The notes under the pieces were generated by a model. The model was given only the letters and a program-made list of their open reading frames with translations. It searched no databases and was not told the origin of the DNA. This document shows positions 26,775-34,750 of a stretch of DNA of 64,000 nt, one piece after another. Within the stretch, counting starts at the first letter, position 1. Each line of letters starts with the position of its first letter. This DNA comes from CAITZA01 sp937915285 (GTDB taxonomy: Bacteria; Desulfobacterota; Desulfomonilia; Desulfomonilales; Desulfomonilaceae), in NCBI GenBank assembly GCA_036821825.1, contig DAISIV010000004.1, positions 62,001 to 126,000 on the forward strand. Reading direction: 5' to 3'. The position numbers were made by a program, and so were the translations under genes.

Positions 26775-26811
26775 TTGAAAGGCCCGGACCTCTAAGCTGC
26801 GGGCCTTTCAA
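26775..26811 (+). terminator. Strong hairpin between mop and its accessory genes
   Basis: A perfect 12-bp inverted repeat (TTGAAAGGCCCG / CGGGCCTTTCAA) with a 13-base loop, starting 10 bases after the mop stop. There is no U-run after it, so it is more likely an mRNA processing or stabilising element, or an attenuator that lowers expression of the downstream genes, than a plain terminator. Confidence 0.5.
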
Positions 26812-26843
26812 CAAAATATAATCGGGAATTTTCACGGCTTCAT

Positions 26844-29171
26844 ATGGATCAGACCCAACTGCGACACCTGGAGGACAAATGTATTCAGGAAAGCCCACCC
26901 TGGTGCGAGTCTTCATGTCCAATTCACGTCGATGTCCGGGCTATGTGCAAGTTCATAGCTCTGGGGGATTTTGAATCTGCCTCTAACATAATAAGAAAAA
27001 CCATTCCATTCCCCTACATAATCAGCCGAATATGCGACCACCCATGTGAAGTTTCTTGCAAGCGCAAAGAAGCTGGAGAGCCTATCTCAATTCGGCTCCT
27101 GGAGAGGGCGGTTATGACTTACGGCGGGCATACGAGACCCAAGACCAGACATTTGCCCCCCAGGGCCGGTCGCGTAGCAATTGTCGGATCAGGTTTAAGC
27201 GGACTAACAGCAGCGCTGGATCTCGTCAGGAAGGGTTATAAAACAAGTTTGTTTGAGGGGACATCCAAACTTGGGGGAAGTATACATAGATTTAGTGATT
27301 ATCAATTGAAAGCCTCTGAGATTGAAAGTGATTTTAACGTATTTAATGAATCCGGGCTAACAACTGAAATGAATCGGCGACTCGGGACCGATGTCTCATT
27401 GGAGGAATTGAGACAGGAATTCGATGCAATTTACCTCGGTTTAGGCAGTCAGCCGTTGGAAACATCAATCTATAAAGTGCGATCGTTTATCAGTGATATC
27501 GACTTTATCACGTTTGCCACGCCAATTGATGGGGTTTTTGCCGGGGGAAATATTTTAAGGACGCATGCATCTTATTCTCCCGTCATGTCGGTTTCTGACG
27601 GCAGACGCGCCGCTATATCGATGGATCGATACCTCCAGGGAGTTTCTCTTACAGCTTCGCGGGATGGTGAAGGCCCTCATGAAACAAGATTGTACACCAG
27701 GACTGAGGGCGTTGTTCCATCCTCCAGAGTCCATCCGATTGATTCGGACGGAGGCTACACCAGGGATGAGGCCGTTCTGGAGGCGTCAAGGTGTATACAA
27801 TGTGAGTGCCTGGAATGTGTAAAGGTGTGTGAGTTTCTGGCCAGCTTTAAAGCCTACCCAAGGAAGTATGTGCGACAGATTTACAACAACCTCTCAATTG
27901 TGATGGGACAGAGGCATGGTAACAAACTGACAAACTCATGCAGTCTTTGCGGTCTTTGCAAGGAAGTCTGTCCTGAAAGCCTGGATATGGGAGAGATCTG
28001 CAGGTCTGCCCGAGAAACCATGGTAGTCCAAAAACGGATGCCCCCCTCGGCGCATGAATTTGCGATCAGGGACATGGAGTTCAGCAACGGACCTGAATGC
28101 TCTTTGTGGAGACATCAACCCGGAACGCTTACCAGCGCATACCTTTTTTTTCCTGGTTGCAGGCTGTCAGGATCTTCACCCGACAATGTAGAGAGGGCCT
28201 ATCGTTATTTGATCGGAAGACTTGAAGGCGGAGTGGGACTTGTTTTGGGTTGTTGCGGCGCCCCGGCGGAATGGGCCGGGCAGAAAGATCGTTTGGAAGG
28301 ATTAAACGAAGAATTTTCTTCGAACTGGAATAGCCTCGGTCAACCAATTATTATCACTGCATGTTCATCATGCCACGATCTTTTCCAAAGATTTGTGCCG
28401 AATATCAGACAGGTTTCACTCTGGCAGATTTTTGACACGCATGGCCTACCGGAAACTTCCCACCGCCAACCCCTTCAGGGAAAGTTCGCACTGCATGATC
28501 CATGTTCTTCCAGGCATGAATCTGTTGTCCAGCAATCAGTCCGTAACTTGTTAAACAAGCTCGGGGTTTGTTTTGAAGAACTTCCTTTGAACCGGAATTT
28601 GACCGAATGTTGCGGTTACGGTGGTTTGATGCGCTTTGCAAACCGGGAACTTTCCGAACGGGTAGCCGACAGGAGGGCATTTTCAAGTCTCAACGATTAC
28701 ATAGCTTACTGTGCCGTCTGTCAGGACCATTTCAGGGCACAGGGAAAAAAAACGTTTCACATGCTCGAAATAATATTCGGATCAACCGGGGTTGTCGAAA
28801 ATGGCAAAATACCGGTTGATTACTCGACGATACGAAACAGGCGCAAGTTTCTTAAACGCTCACTACTGGATAGGCTATGGGGAGAAACCGTGAGTAGTCC
28901 TCGAGAAAACACTAGGATCAAACTGTACTTATCAGGAGAAGTCCGCGACATTCTATCCAGTAGAATGATTCTGGATGACGACGTCAGACAGGTGATTGAC
29001 CATGCTGAGAAGTCCGGACGTAAACTTCTAAACAGATCGAATGGACATTTCCTTGCTCATCACGCCCCATCCAAGGTGACGTACTGGGTTGAGTACTCTG
29101 CCAAGGACGATGGCTTTGAGGTCCATGGGGCTTACAGTCACCGAATGCAGGTCGTGGAGGAGAACAGATAG
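26844..29171 (+). CDS. Flavin/iron-sulfur oxidoreductase with CCG domains
   Basis: A 775-residue multidomain protein. Order: a GltD/DPD-type N-terminal iron-sulfur region (C...ESPPWCESSC near 13-25 and CDHPCEVSC near 64-72); an FAD Rossmann domain (RVAIVGSGLSGLTAALDL, ~108) with a GVFAGGNIL end; cysteine groups CIQCECLECVKVC (~318) and CSLCGLCKEVCPES (~370); two CCG-type cysteine-rich domains as in heterodisulfide reductase HdrD/HdrB (FFPGCR...LGCCGAP and CCGYGG); and a ~90-residue tail. It would shuttle electrons between a pyridine nucleotide or ferredoxin and a thiol/disulfide or quinone-like partner. PGAP-style name remembered: pyridine nucleotide-disulfide oxidoreductase/dicluster-binding protein. 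The next gene overlaps by one base. Confidence 0.8.
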   Translation: MDQTQLRHLEDKCIQESPPWCESSCPIHVDVRAMCKFIALGDFESASNIIRKTIPFPYIISRICDHPCEVSCKRKEAGEPISIRLLERAVMTYGGHTRPKTRHLPPRAGRVAIVGSGLSGLTAALDLVRKGYKTSLFEGTSKLGGSIHRFSDYQLKASEIESDFNVFNESGLTTEMNRRLGTDVSLEELRQEFDAIYLGLGSQPLETSIYKVRSFISDIDFITFATPIDGVFAGGNILRTHASYSPVMSVSDGRRAAISMDRYLQGVSLTASRDGEGPHETRLYTRTEGVVPSSRVHPIDSDGGYTRDEAVLEASRCIQCECLECVKVCEFLASFKAYPRKYVRQIYNNLSIVMGQRHGNKLTNSCSLCGLCKEVCPESLDMGEICRSARETMVVQKRMPPSAHEFAIRDMEFSNGPECSLWRHQPGTLTSAYLFFPGCRLSGSSPDNVERAYRYLIGRLEGGVGLVLGCCGAPAEWAGQKDRLEGLNEEFSSNWNSLGQPIIITACSSCHDLFQRFVPNIRQVSLWQIFDTHGLPETSHRQPLQGKFALHDPCSSRHESVVQQSVRNLLNKLGVCFEELPLNRNLTECCGYGGLMRFANRELSERVADRRAFSSLNDYIAYCAVCQDHFRAQGKKTFHMLEIIFGSTGVVENGKIPVDYSTIRNRRKFLKRSLLDRLWGETVSSPRENTRIKLYLSGEVRDILSSRMILDDDVRQVIDHAEKSGRKLLNRSNGHFLAHHAPSKVTYWVEYSAKDDGFEVHGAYSHRMQVVEENR

Positions 29172-29383
29172 TGAGCGGGTATGTTGGCAAAGATGAACTA
29201 GGCCAGTGGGAATGCGCCTCATGCGGAATCGCATTGACCTTCACGCAGGTAGAAGTCCGCTATATGGGTAGCGGATATCCGGTAGATCTTCCAGTCTGTT
29301 CCAAATGCGGTCAGGTATTCATTCCGGAACAACTTGCTCTAACAAAGATGGCAGAAATTGAAAGGTTGTTGGAAGACAAGTAA
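29171..29383 (+). CDS. Small zinc-ribbon redox protein (DVU_1557-like)
   Basis: A 70-residue protein with two CxxC pairs (WECASCG at ~14 and VCSKCGQ at ~40), forming a rubredoxin- or zinc-ribbon-like knuckle. The GTG start shares its first base with the stop of the preceding gene and the stop overlaps the next ATG (TAATG), so translation is tightly coupled. It resembles the family named for Desulfovibrio DVU_1557 from the same neighbourhood; that link is from memory. It may deliver electrons or a metal to the neighbours. Confidence 0.7.
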   Translation: MSGYVGKDELGQWECASCGIALTFTQVEVRYMGSGYPVDLPVCSKCGQVFIPEQLALTKMAEIERLLEDK

Positions 29384-30159
29384 TGGATTCTGTAATCAAT
29401 TCTGCTGTCAAAGTCTATGAGGAATTGGCCTCGATGGGATGGGCGGCTGAAGGGACCCGGCCTGGTGGCCTGGCGTTGACCAGAAGGTCATTTGAACTTG
29501 CAGAATTGTCTCCGGGATCCACTATGGTGGACTTGGGCTGCGGAGCAGGGGCTTCGCTGGAATATGTTCGGTTGAACCATGCGGATATCAACGCATTCGG
29601 CCTCGACAAATCGGAAAAAATGTTGGGCCTTTCTTCGGAAATGACTTCGTCAGATAGTCTAATCAGGGGGGATTTCCATGAATTACCTTTTAGGGATGAT
29701 TCGCTTGACGCAGTGTTGGTCGAGTGCAGTCTTTCTTTAGTCTCTTATTCGAACGCCGTGATGGCCGAATTGAACCGCATCCTCAAAAAAGGGGGTAAAC
29801 TCATAGTGACCGATGTTTACCTCAGGCAGTTCCCTGAAATTGAGTTGGGGGACAGTATAGGGTCAGAATGTTGCTTCAAAGGAGCAAAATCAAAAGATCA
29901 AATCTTAGACCTGCTTGAGCAATCCGGTTTCGGAATTTCGGTTTGGGAAGATCATTCGAGAATTTTAAAGGACTTCGCTGTCCGGCTTATCCTGATGTAT
30001 GGGTCCATGGAACTTTTTTGGCGCCAAATGTTGGCAGATTGTGATGGTTTGCAGGTTTTCGAGCAATCGATGAGAAAGGCTAAACCGGGCTATTACATGC
30101 TGTTGGCCTCTAAAACAGATTCATTCAGGCGAAATGGGCCTGCGCAGGGTCACAAATAA
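29383..30159 (+). CDS. Class I SAM-dependent methyltransferase (DVU_1556-like)
   Basis: A 258-residue protein with the SAM-binding motif VDLGCGAGASLEYV (~49-62), the acidic residue in AFGLDKSEKML, motif LIRGDFHELPFRDDSLDAVLVECSLS-type post-motif (split here in description) and LKKGGKLIVTDVY. It belongs to the UbiE/Methyltransf_11 type. Start and stop overlap both neighbours by one base. The substrate is unknown; methylation of a radical-SAM-derived intermediate is a possible reading of the gene order only. Confidence 0.82.
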   Translation: MDSVINSAVKVYEELASMGWAAEGTRPGGLALTRRSFELAELSPGSTMVDLGCGAGASLEYVRLNHADINAFGLDKSEKMLGLSSEMTSSDSLIRGDFHELPFRDDSLDAVLVECSLSLVSYSNAVMAELNRILKKGGKLIVTDVYLRQFPEIELGDSIGSECCFKGAKSKDQILDLLEQSGFGISVWEDHSRILKDFAVRLILMYGSMELFWRQMLADCDGLQVFEQSMRKAKPGYYMLLASKTDSFRRNGPAQGHK

Positions 30160-30602
30160 TGGATGAATTGCTTCAAATGCTGGAGTTGTCCAGCCAAGGT
30201 TTTCATTGCAGTCAAATTCTTATCCTCATGGGCCTGGGCGCCCAGGGCAAAAAGAACGACGACCTTGTAAGGGCAATGCAGGGGCTTGCCGGAGGAATAG
30301 GATTCTGCGGCGATGTATGCGGATCTTTAACCGGTGGAGCCTGCTTACTGGCACTTTACGCAGGCAGAGCCCTACCCGAAGAAGAGGACGACCCAAGGCT
30401 TAACCTGATGATTTCAGATTTGCATGAATGGTTTTCAAATGAATTTGCGGGTTGTTACGGAGGGATTAACTGCTCCACCATTCTCGACGACCATCCGGAA
30501 AACCAGAAGTTGAGGTGCCCGACGATTGTTACAAAAACCTATGAAAAAGTGAAATCCTTGCTCGACAGCAATGGGTTCGACATGTCCGAGAGCAAATTAT
30601 GA
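30159..30602 (+). CDS. C-GCAxxG-C-C family (putative redox) protein
   Basis: A 147-residue protein of the C_GCAxxG_C_C type: CSQ near residue 18, GLAGGIGFCGDVCGSLTGGACLL (~44-66) and CYGGINCSTIL (~104). The spaced cysteines may hold an iron-sulfur or metal centre. These proteins often lie beside molybdenum and radical-SAM genes and some are selenoproteins; here all positions are cysteine. Overlaps the methyltransferase stop (TAATG) and the next start (ATGA). Confidence 0.78.
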   Translation: MDELLQMLELSSQGFHCSQILILMGLGAQGKKNDDLVRAMQGLAGGIGFCGDVCGSLTGGACLLALYAGRALPEEEDDPRLNLMISDLHEWFSNEFAGCYGGINCSTILDDHPENQKLRCPTIVTKTYEKVKSLLDSNGFDMSESKL

Positions 30603-31966
30603 ACAGCAAGCAAGGTCAACGAATTTCACTCACTGAAAGTCTTTGTCCTCAATGTTTGTCAAAAATACCGGCGGAATTGCTGTTAGTGGGACATGAGGTT
30701 TATTTGTCGAAAACGTGTCCGGCGCATGGCGATTACGCAACCGTGGTCTGGAGAGGACAGCCGTCACTTACGGACTGGCTGAGAGTGAAAATACCCTATT
30801 CCAATCCTGCTCCCAACACAATTACTGAAAATGGATGTCCGTTTGACTGCGGCTTATGTCCCCAACATGCTCAGCAGACCTGCACTGCCCTGCTCGAAGT
30901 CACGAAAAGATGCAATCTCAATTGCGCCTATTGCTTTGCAAACTCAGTCCCAACCCCTTCTATAGACCCGGAATTGTCGACCATTCGCAAATGGTATGAG
31001 ACACTGCTTTCGTCTGGAAGAGTTTGCAATGTTCAACTTTCCGGAGGCGAGCCCACGATGCGAGATGATCTTACTGAGGTCATCGCAATTGGAAAACAGC
31101 TCGGATTTGATTTCATACAACTCAACACAAACGGACTAAGATTGGCGTTTGACAAGGATTACGCGAGCAGTCTCAAAGCAGCCGGTCTCTCTTCAGTTTT
31201 TCTGCAATTCGACGGAACCAGCCCAGAGATTTACCTAAATTTGAGGGGCAGGGACATATATGACGCCAAATTGGAAGCGATACGAAATTGTTGGCAGAAC
31301 GGGCTCAGTGTGACGCTGGTCCCTACACTGGTTCCCGGAGTAAACACTGATGACGTTGGAAACATACTCCGATTTGCTGCCGAACGGCTTGAAGTGGTAA
31401 GGGGGGTTCATTTCCAGCCAGTCAGTTATTTTGGCAGGTATCCGTCAGGAACTCACTGTAACGAGCGTCTAACCCTTCCAGAGCTTATGAAGATGATCGA
31501 AGTTCAGACTTCAGGGGCCATCAGAATGGAAAATTTTCTTCCACCAGGATGTGAGAATTCGATGTGCTCCTTCCACGGAAATTTTGTGCTCATGCCAAAT
31601 GGCGAGCTGGCTCCCCTGACCAGAATCGATTCTTTCAAAAGACTAACTGAACCCGAACTAGCGGAGACAGGAGCCAAAAAGGCTCGAGAGTTTGTCTCAA
31701 GGAACTGGTCACAAAGAAGTCTACAGGAAGACACCAGTGCAGAATGTGGAATCAATTTTGGATATTGGGAAACGTTGCTCTCTCGATCTCGAACGCATCT
31801 TTTGTGTATCTCGGCAATGGCTTTTCAGGATGTCTGGAACCTGGACCTAAATCGTCTGAGGGAATGTTGCATACATGTGGTCGCAGAATCTGGAAAAATA
31901 GTTCCTTTTTGCGCCTACAATCTTACCAGTGCAGACGGCCATTATCTTTATAGGGGTGGAGGTTAG
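30599..31966 (+). CDS. Radical SAM enzyme of the mop-associated cluster
   Basis: A 455-residue radical SAM protein. The SAM [4Fe-4S] motif is KRCNLNCAYCF (~103-112), followed by LSGGEPTMRDDL and LNTNGLRLAFD. Before it lie extra cysteines, LCPQCLSKIP...CPAHGDY and GCPFDCGLCPQHAQQTC, as in the MoaA-like/tungstopterin-modifying type of proteins. The last ~130 residues contain more cysteines (ECCIHVV, PFCAYNL). It resembles the family I recall as TrsS (radical SAM (seleno)protein), though with Cys throughout. It probably modifies a small molecule or cofactor rather than a peptide, since no precursor peptide is adjacent. Starts within the previous gene (ATGA). Confidence 0.82.
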   Translation: MNSKQGQRISLTESLCPQCLSKIPAELLLVGHEVYLSKTCPAHGDYATVVWRGQPSLTDWLRVKIPYSNPAPNTITENGCPFDCGLCPQHAQQTCTALLEVTKRCNLNCAYCFANSVPTPSIDPELSTIRKWYETLLSSGRVCNVQLSGGEPTMRDDLTEVIAIGKQLGFDFIQLNTNGLRLAFDKDYASSLKAAGLSSVFLQFDGTSPEIYLNLRGRDIYDAKLEAIRNCWQNGLSVTLVPTLVPGVNTDDVGNILRFAAERLEVVRGVHFQPVSYFGRYPSGTHCNERLTLPELMKMIEVQTSGAIRMENFLPPGCENSMCSFHGNFVLMPNGELAPLTRIDSFKRLTEPELAETGAKKAREFVSRNWSQRSLQEDTSAECGINFGYWETLLSRSRTHLLCISAMAFQDVWNLDLNRLRECCIHVVAESGKIVPFCAYNLTSADGHYLYRGGG

Positions 31967-31969
31967 GAG

Positions 31970-33319
31970 ATGAGAATAACCCCACTTGATCGCTGGACTG
32001 CTAAAAGAATTTCATCAGGATGCAGCGCCACCCAACTTTCCCTAAAAGATCTTCAATCTTATCAACTGGAAAGACTCAAGCATACGATATCCTACTCCAG
32101 TTCCTCGAGCGCTTTTTACAAAAAGGCCTTCTCCTGCTTCAATATAGAGTCTTTCAATTTGCTCAGGGATATTTCCAGACTTCCATTCACCACCTCTCAT
32201 GACCTTGAGGAACATAATTCACAATTCCTTTGCGTTTCACAAAGTCTGGTAGAGCGTGTTTTCACCCCCTTGACATCAACTCTTTCATCGAATGCCAGGA
32301 GAATCTATTTTTCAGGCAATGACATGGAACGAATCATTGATTTCTTTCACCACGGAATGACCACGTTCACTGCGGCAAACCAGAATGTGATGATAATGAT
32401 GCCCGGTGAACGGCCTGACAGCATTGGCGATTTGTTGACTCGCTCTCTGGAGAGAATTCCTGCTACAGGTTGGGTGTATGATCTGGTTCGTGATCCTGTC
32501 CATGCCATGAGTGAAATTAGCCGAAATGAACCAGATGTTATAGTAGGGATTCCAGCCAATATTCTGTCCCTGGTTCGTCATGGAGTTGGTTCCGGTATTC
32601 ACTCAAATAGCGTCAAGAGTGTTTTGCTAACTTCCGATTACATTACACCAACCGTTTTGACATCGATAGAACGGCAATGGGAGTGCCGGGTATTTGGGCA
32701 TTACGGCTCTACGGAGATGGGTTTTTTGGGGGGCCTCGAATGCGAGGCTCGCAGCGGATATCATCTGACCGAATCGGACCTCTATTTTGAAATAGCCGAT
32801 CCTGCGACCGGTGAAATATTGGAGCCGGGCTGCATGGGTGAAGTGGTATTTACAACATTGAACAGGGAGGCCATGCCCCTAATTCGCTACAAAACATCAG
32901 ACCTGTCTCGAATAGTTCCAGGGATTTGCCAGTGCGGCTCAGAACTGAGACGGCTTGAGAAAATAAGGGCTCGGGTAAATGACATCATAAAACTGGGCAA
33001 GAATCACTGGCTGGGGATTTACGAATTAGACGATTCAATATTGGGCCTCGATGAGGTCATCGATTACAGGGCAATCCTGAGCAACGGAGACAATTCTGAC
33101 CAACTTGACTTCATGGTGGAACTAAAAGAAGGCTCCGACAAAAGCGTTCTACAGGAAGTCCGACTCAGATTGCTCGATAATTCGTCTGTGAGCAATGCCG
33201 TAGTTGATGGAGTCCTGTCGTTAGGTTCAGTGTACGCTGGAGCGGTAGACAAGCCGGTGTCGAGCGCAATTAAACGTGCCATCCAAGACGTAAGACGTGA
33301 TTCAGGAACCTCGAAATAA
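31970..33319 (+). CDS. PaaK-like AMP-dependent CoA ligase (DVU_1553-like)
   Basis: A 449-residue phenylacetate-CoA-ligase-type ANL protein. GHYGSTEMGFLGGLEC (~244) matches the PaaK YGxTE motif, GEVVFTTLNREAMPLIRYKTSDL follows, and CQCGSELRRLEKIRARVNDIIKLG marks the hinge to the C-terminal domain. The usual SSGTTG-like P-loop is replaced by FSGNDMERIIDFF near residue 104, so adenylating activity may be altered. TAGGAG directly precedes the ATG, four bases after the radical SAM stop. Possibly activates a carboxylate made by Mop or a pathway intermediate. Confidence 0.8.
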   Translation: MRITPLDRWTAKRISSGCSATQLSLKDLQSYQLERLKHTISYSSSSSAFYKKAFSCFNIESFNLLRDISRLPFTTSHDLEEHNSQFLCVSQSLVERVFTPLTSTLSSNARRIYFSGNDMERIIDFFHHGMTTFTAANQNVMIMMPGERPDSIGDLLTRSLERIPATGWVYDLVRDPVHAMSEISRNEPDVIVGIPANILSLVRHGVGSGIHSNSVKSVLLTSDYITPTVLTSIERQWECRVFGHYGSTEMGFLGGLECEARSGYHLTESDLYFEIADPATGEILEPGCMGEVVFTTLNREAMPLIRYKTSDLSRIVPGICQCGSELRRLEKIRARVNDIIKLGKNHWLGIYELDDSILGLDEVIDYRAILSNGDNSDQLDFMVELKEGSDKSVLQEVRLRLLDNSSVSNAVVDGVLSLGSVYAGAVDKPVSSAIKRAIQDVRRDSGTSK

Positions 33320-33355
33320 TGGGCTGGGTGCAACCTTAGACAAACACTTGAGGGG

Positions 33356-33988
33356 ATGTTGTTATTGACATTGATAAGACAAAAACGATTACAGTCAGGT
33401 GTTGATGCGCATTTCTCCGAAAATGGGGACACAGCTGTCTCCTTCGAGGAAAGGGACATCCCGACTGCTTCACAATGCATGGAATTACTTGTCGAATCTT
33501 TCGGCGCAGACTCCAGACTGGTCAGCCACTCGAAAAAGGTGGCCCAAACAGCGCTGCGTTTGGCTAAAACTCTAAACCGCAATGGCTTGAACCTGAACCT
33601 AAAACTAATAGAAGCAGCGTCTTTACTTCACGATATGGCACGTGACAGATATGACCACGCTCAGGTGGCAGCGCAATTCCTGCGACAACGTCACTGGCCA
33701 AGGGTAGCAGAAATAGTGGAAGCTCATATGAAACCTTACTTCTTGAGACCTGACGCTGTGACCGAGGTTGATGTCGTGTCATTCTGTGACAGACTTGTAC
33801 TAGGAGATCGACTGATTCCCCTGGAGGCCCGGTTCAGAAGGAAACTTTTGAGCCACGCTGACGATCCAGAAACCGCAAACATAATCCAGCAAAAGTTTGA
33901 CGCAGCCAGAAGCGCTCAGGCTGGATTTGAAAAGATTCTCGGAATGAATCTTGAAGAACTTTTCCCTGAATTACATGGGATTGATTGA
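33356..33988 (+). CDS. HD-domain protein of the mop-associated cluster
   Basis: A 210-residue protein whose residues ~45-130 form an HD phosphohydrolase domain: SRLVSHSKKVAQTALRLA, AASLLHDMARD (the HD pair) and VAEIVEAHMKP. The rest is helical. In Desulfovibrio the corresponding gene (DVU_1551, from memory) is an NTP transferase joined to an HD region; here no MobA/MocA-like domain precedes the HD part, so it seems to have been lost or lies elsewhere. GAGGGG occurs just before the ATG. Likely a nucleotide or cofactor phosphohydrolase. Confidence 0.72.
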   Translation: MLLLTLIRQKRLQSGVDAHFSENGDTAVSFEERDIPTASQCMELLVESFGADSRLVSHSKKVAQTALRLAKTLNRNGLNLNLKLIEAASLLHDMARDRYDHAQVAAQFLRQRHWPRVAEIVEAHMKPYFLRPDAVTEVDVVSFCDRLVLGDRLIPLEARFRRKLLSHADDPETANIIQQKFDAARSAQAGFEKILGMNLEELFPELHGID

Positions 33989-34590
33989 TGACGGATTTCA
34001 AGATACTGCTCATGAGGCATGGAGAGATAGATCCGGCCTACAAGGGAAGGTTTATCGGCCAGAAAGATGTTGGACTGTCCGAAAAAGGTAAAACGCAGGC
34101 CCTATCGATTCGTAGTATCATGGCCCACACCCAGGTCGAATCAATTTTCTGTAGCGACCTTTCCAGGTCGCATGAAACGGCAGCCTTAATCTCGGAGGGA
34201 TATAATGTGACCGTCAAGCGCATGAAAAATCTTCGTGAAATAAGCCTAGGCGAATGGGAGGGAATGCCCATAGCGGAGATTAAGGAACGATTCCCAACAC
34301 AATGGAGACTAAGGGGTGAGAATATAGGTGAATACCGACCGACTTCTGGTGAGAGTTTTCAGGATCTGGCTCGTCGGGTCGTTCCAGTGTTCGAAAACAT
34401 CGTCCAGTCTTCAACCTCTAACATACTTATTGCCGGTCATGCCGGTCTTAACAGAGTCATTATCTGTCACATACTTGGGATACCATTATCAAACGTATTA
34501 CTGATAGGCCAGGATTATGGCCGTCTGAGTGTCCTGATTTCCCGCAATGGATCGATTGGAGTCAGCACTCTGAACTGTGCTTTGACATGA
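33988..34590 (+). CDS. Histidine phosphatase family protein (phosphoglycerate mutase-like)
   Basis: A 200-residue protein with the catalytic LLMRHGEID motif at the start, SDLSRSHETAALI, LREISLGEWEGM and the second histidine in IAGHAGLNRVI. It resembles CobC/alpha-ribazole phosphatase and other small histidine phosphatases. The ATG at 33988 overlaps the upstream stop (TGATG). It closes the plus-strand accessory operon that begins with mop. A role in removing a phosphate from a cofactor precursor fits but is inference. Confidence 0.82.
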   Translation: MTDFKILLMRHGEIDPAYKGRFIGQKDVGLSEKGKTQALSIRSIMAHTQVESIFCSDLSRSHETAALISEGYNVTVKRMKNLREISLGEWEGMPIAEIKERFPTQWRLRGENIGEYRPTSGESFQDLARRVVPVFENIVQSSTSNILIAGHAGLNRVIICHILGIPLSNVLLIGQDYGRLSVLISRNGSIGVSTLNCALT

Positions 34591-34750
34591 TGCCGAGAGT
34601 AGGCCTAGGTCAACTCTCAGTTCCCCAGGCGGAATTACTACCGGGTCATGAACCGGCTCGACCCTGAAATCCAGAGCATTCAGCCATGTTTTGAGAGCGC
34701 CTCATGGGAGCTTATCTTCCAGTCTGAATGCGTCTGGATTAACCGTATTC

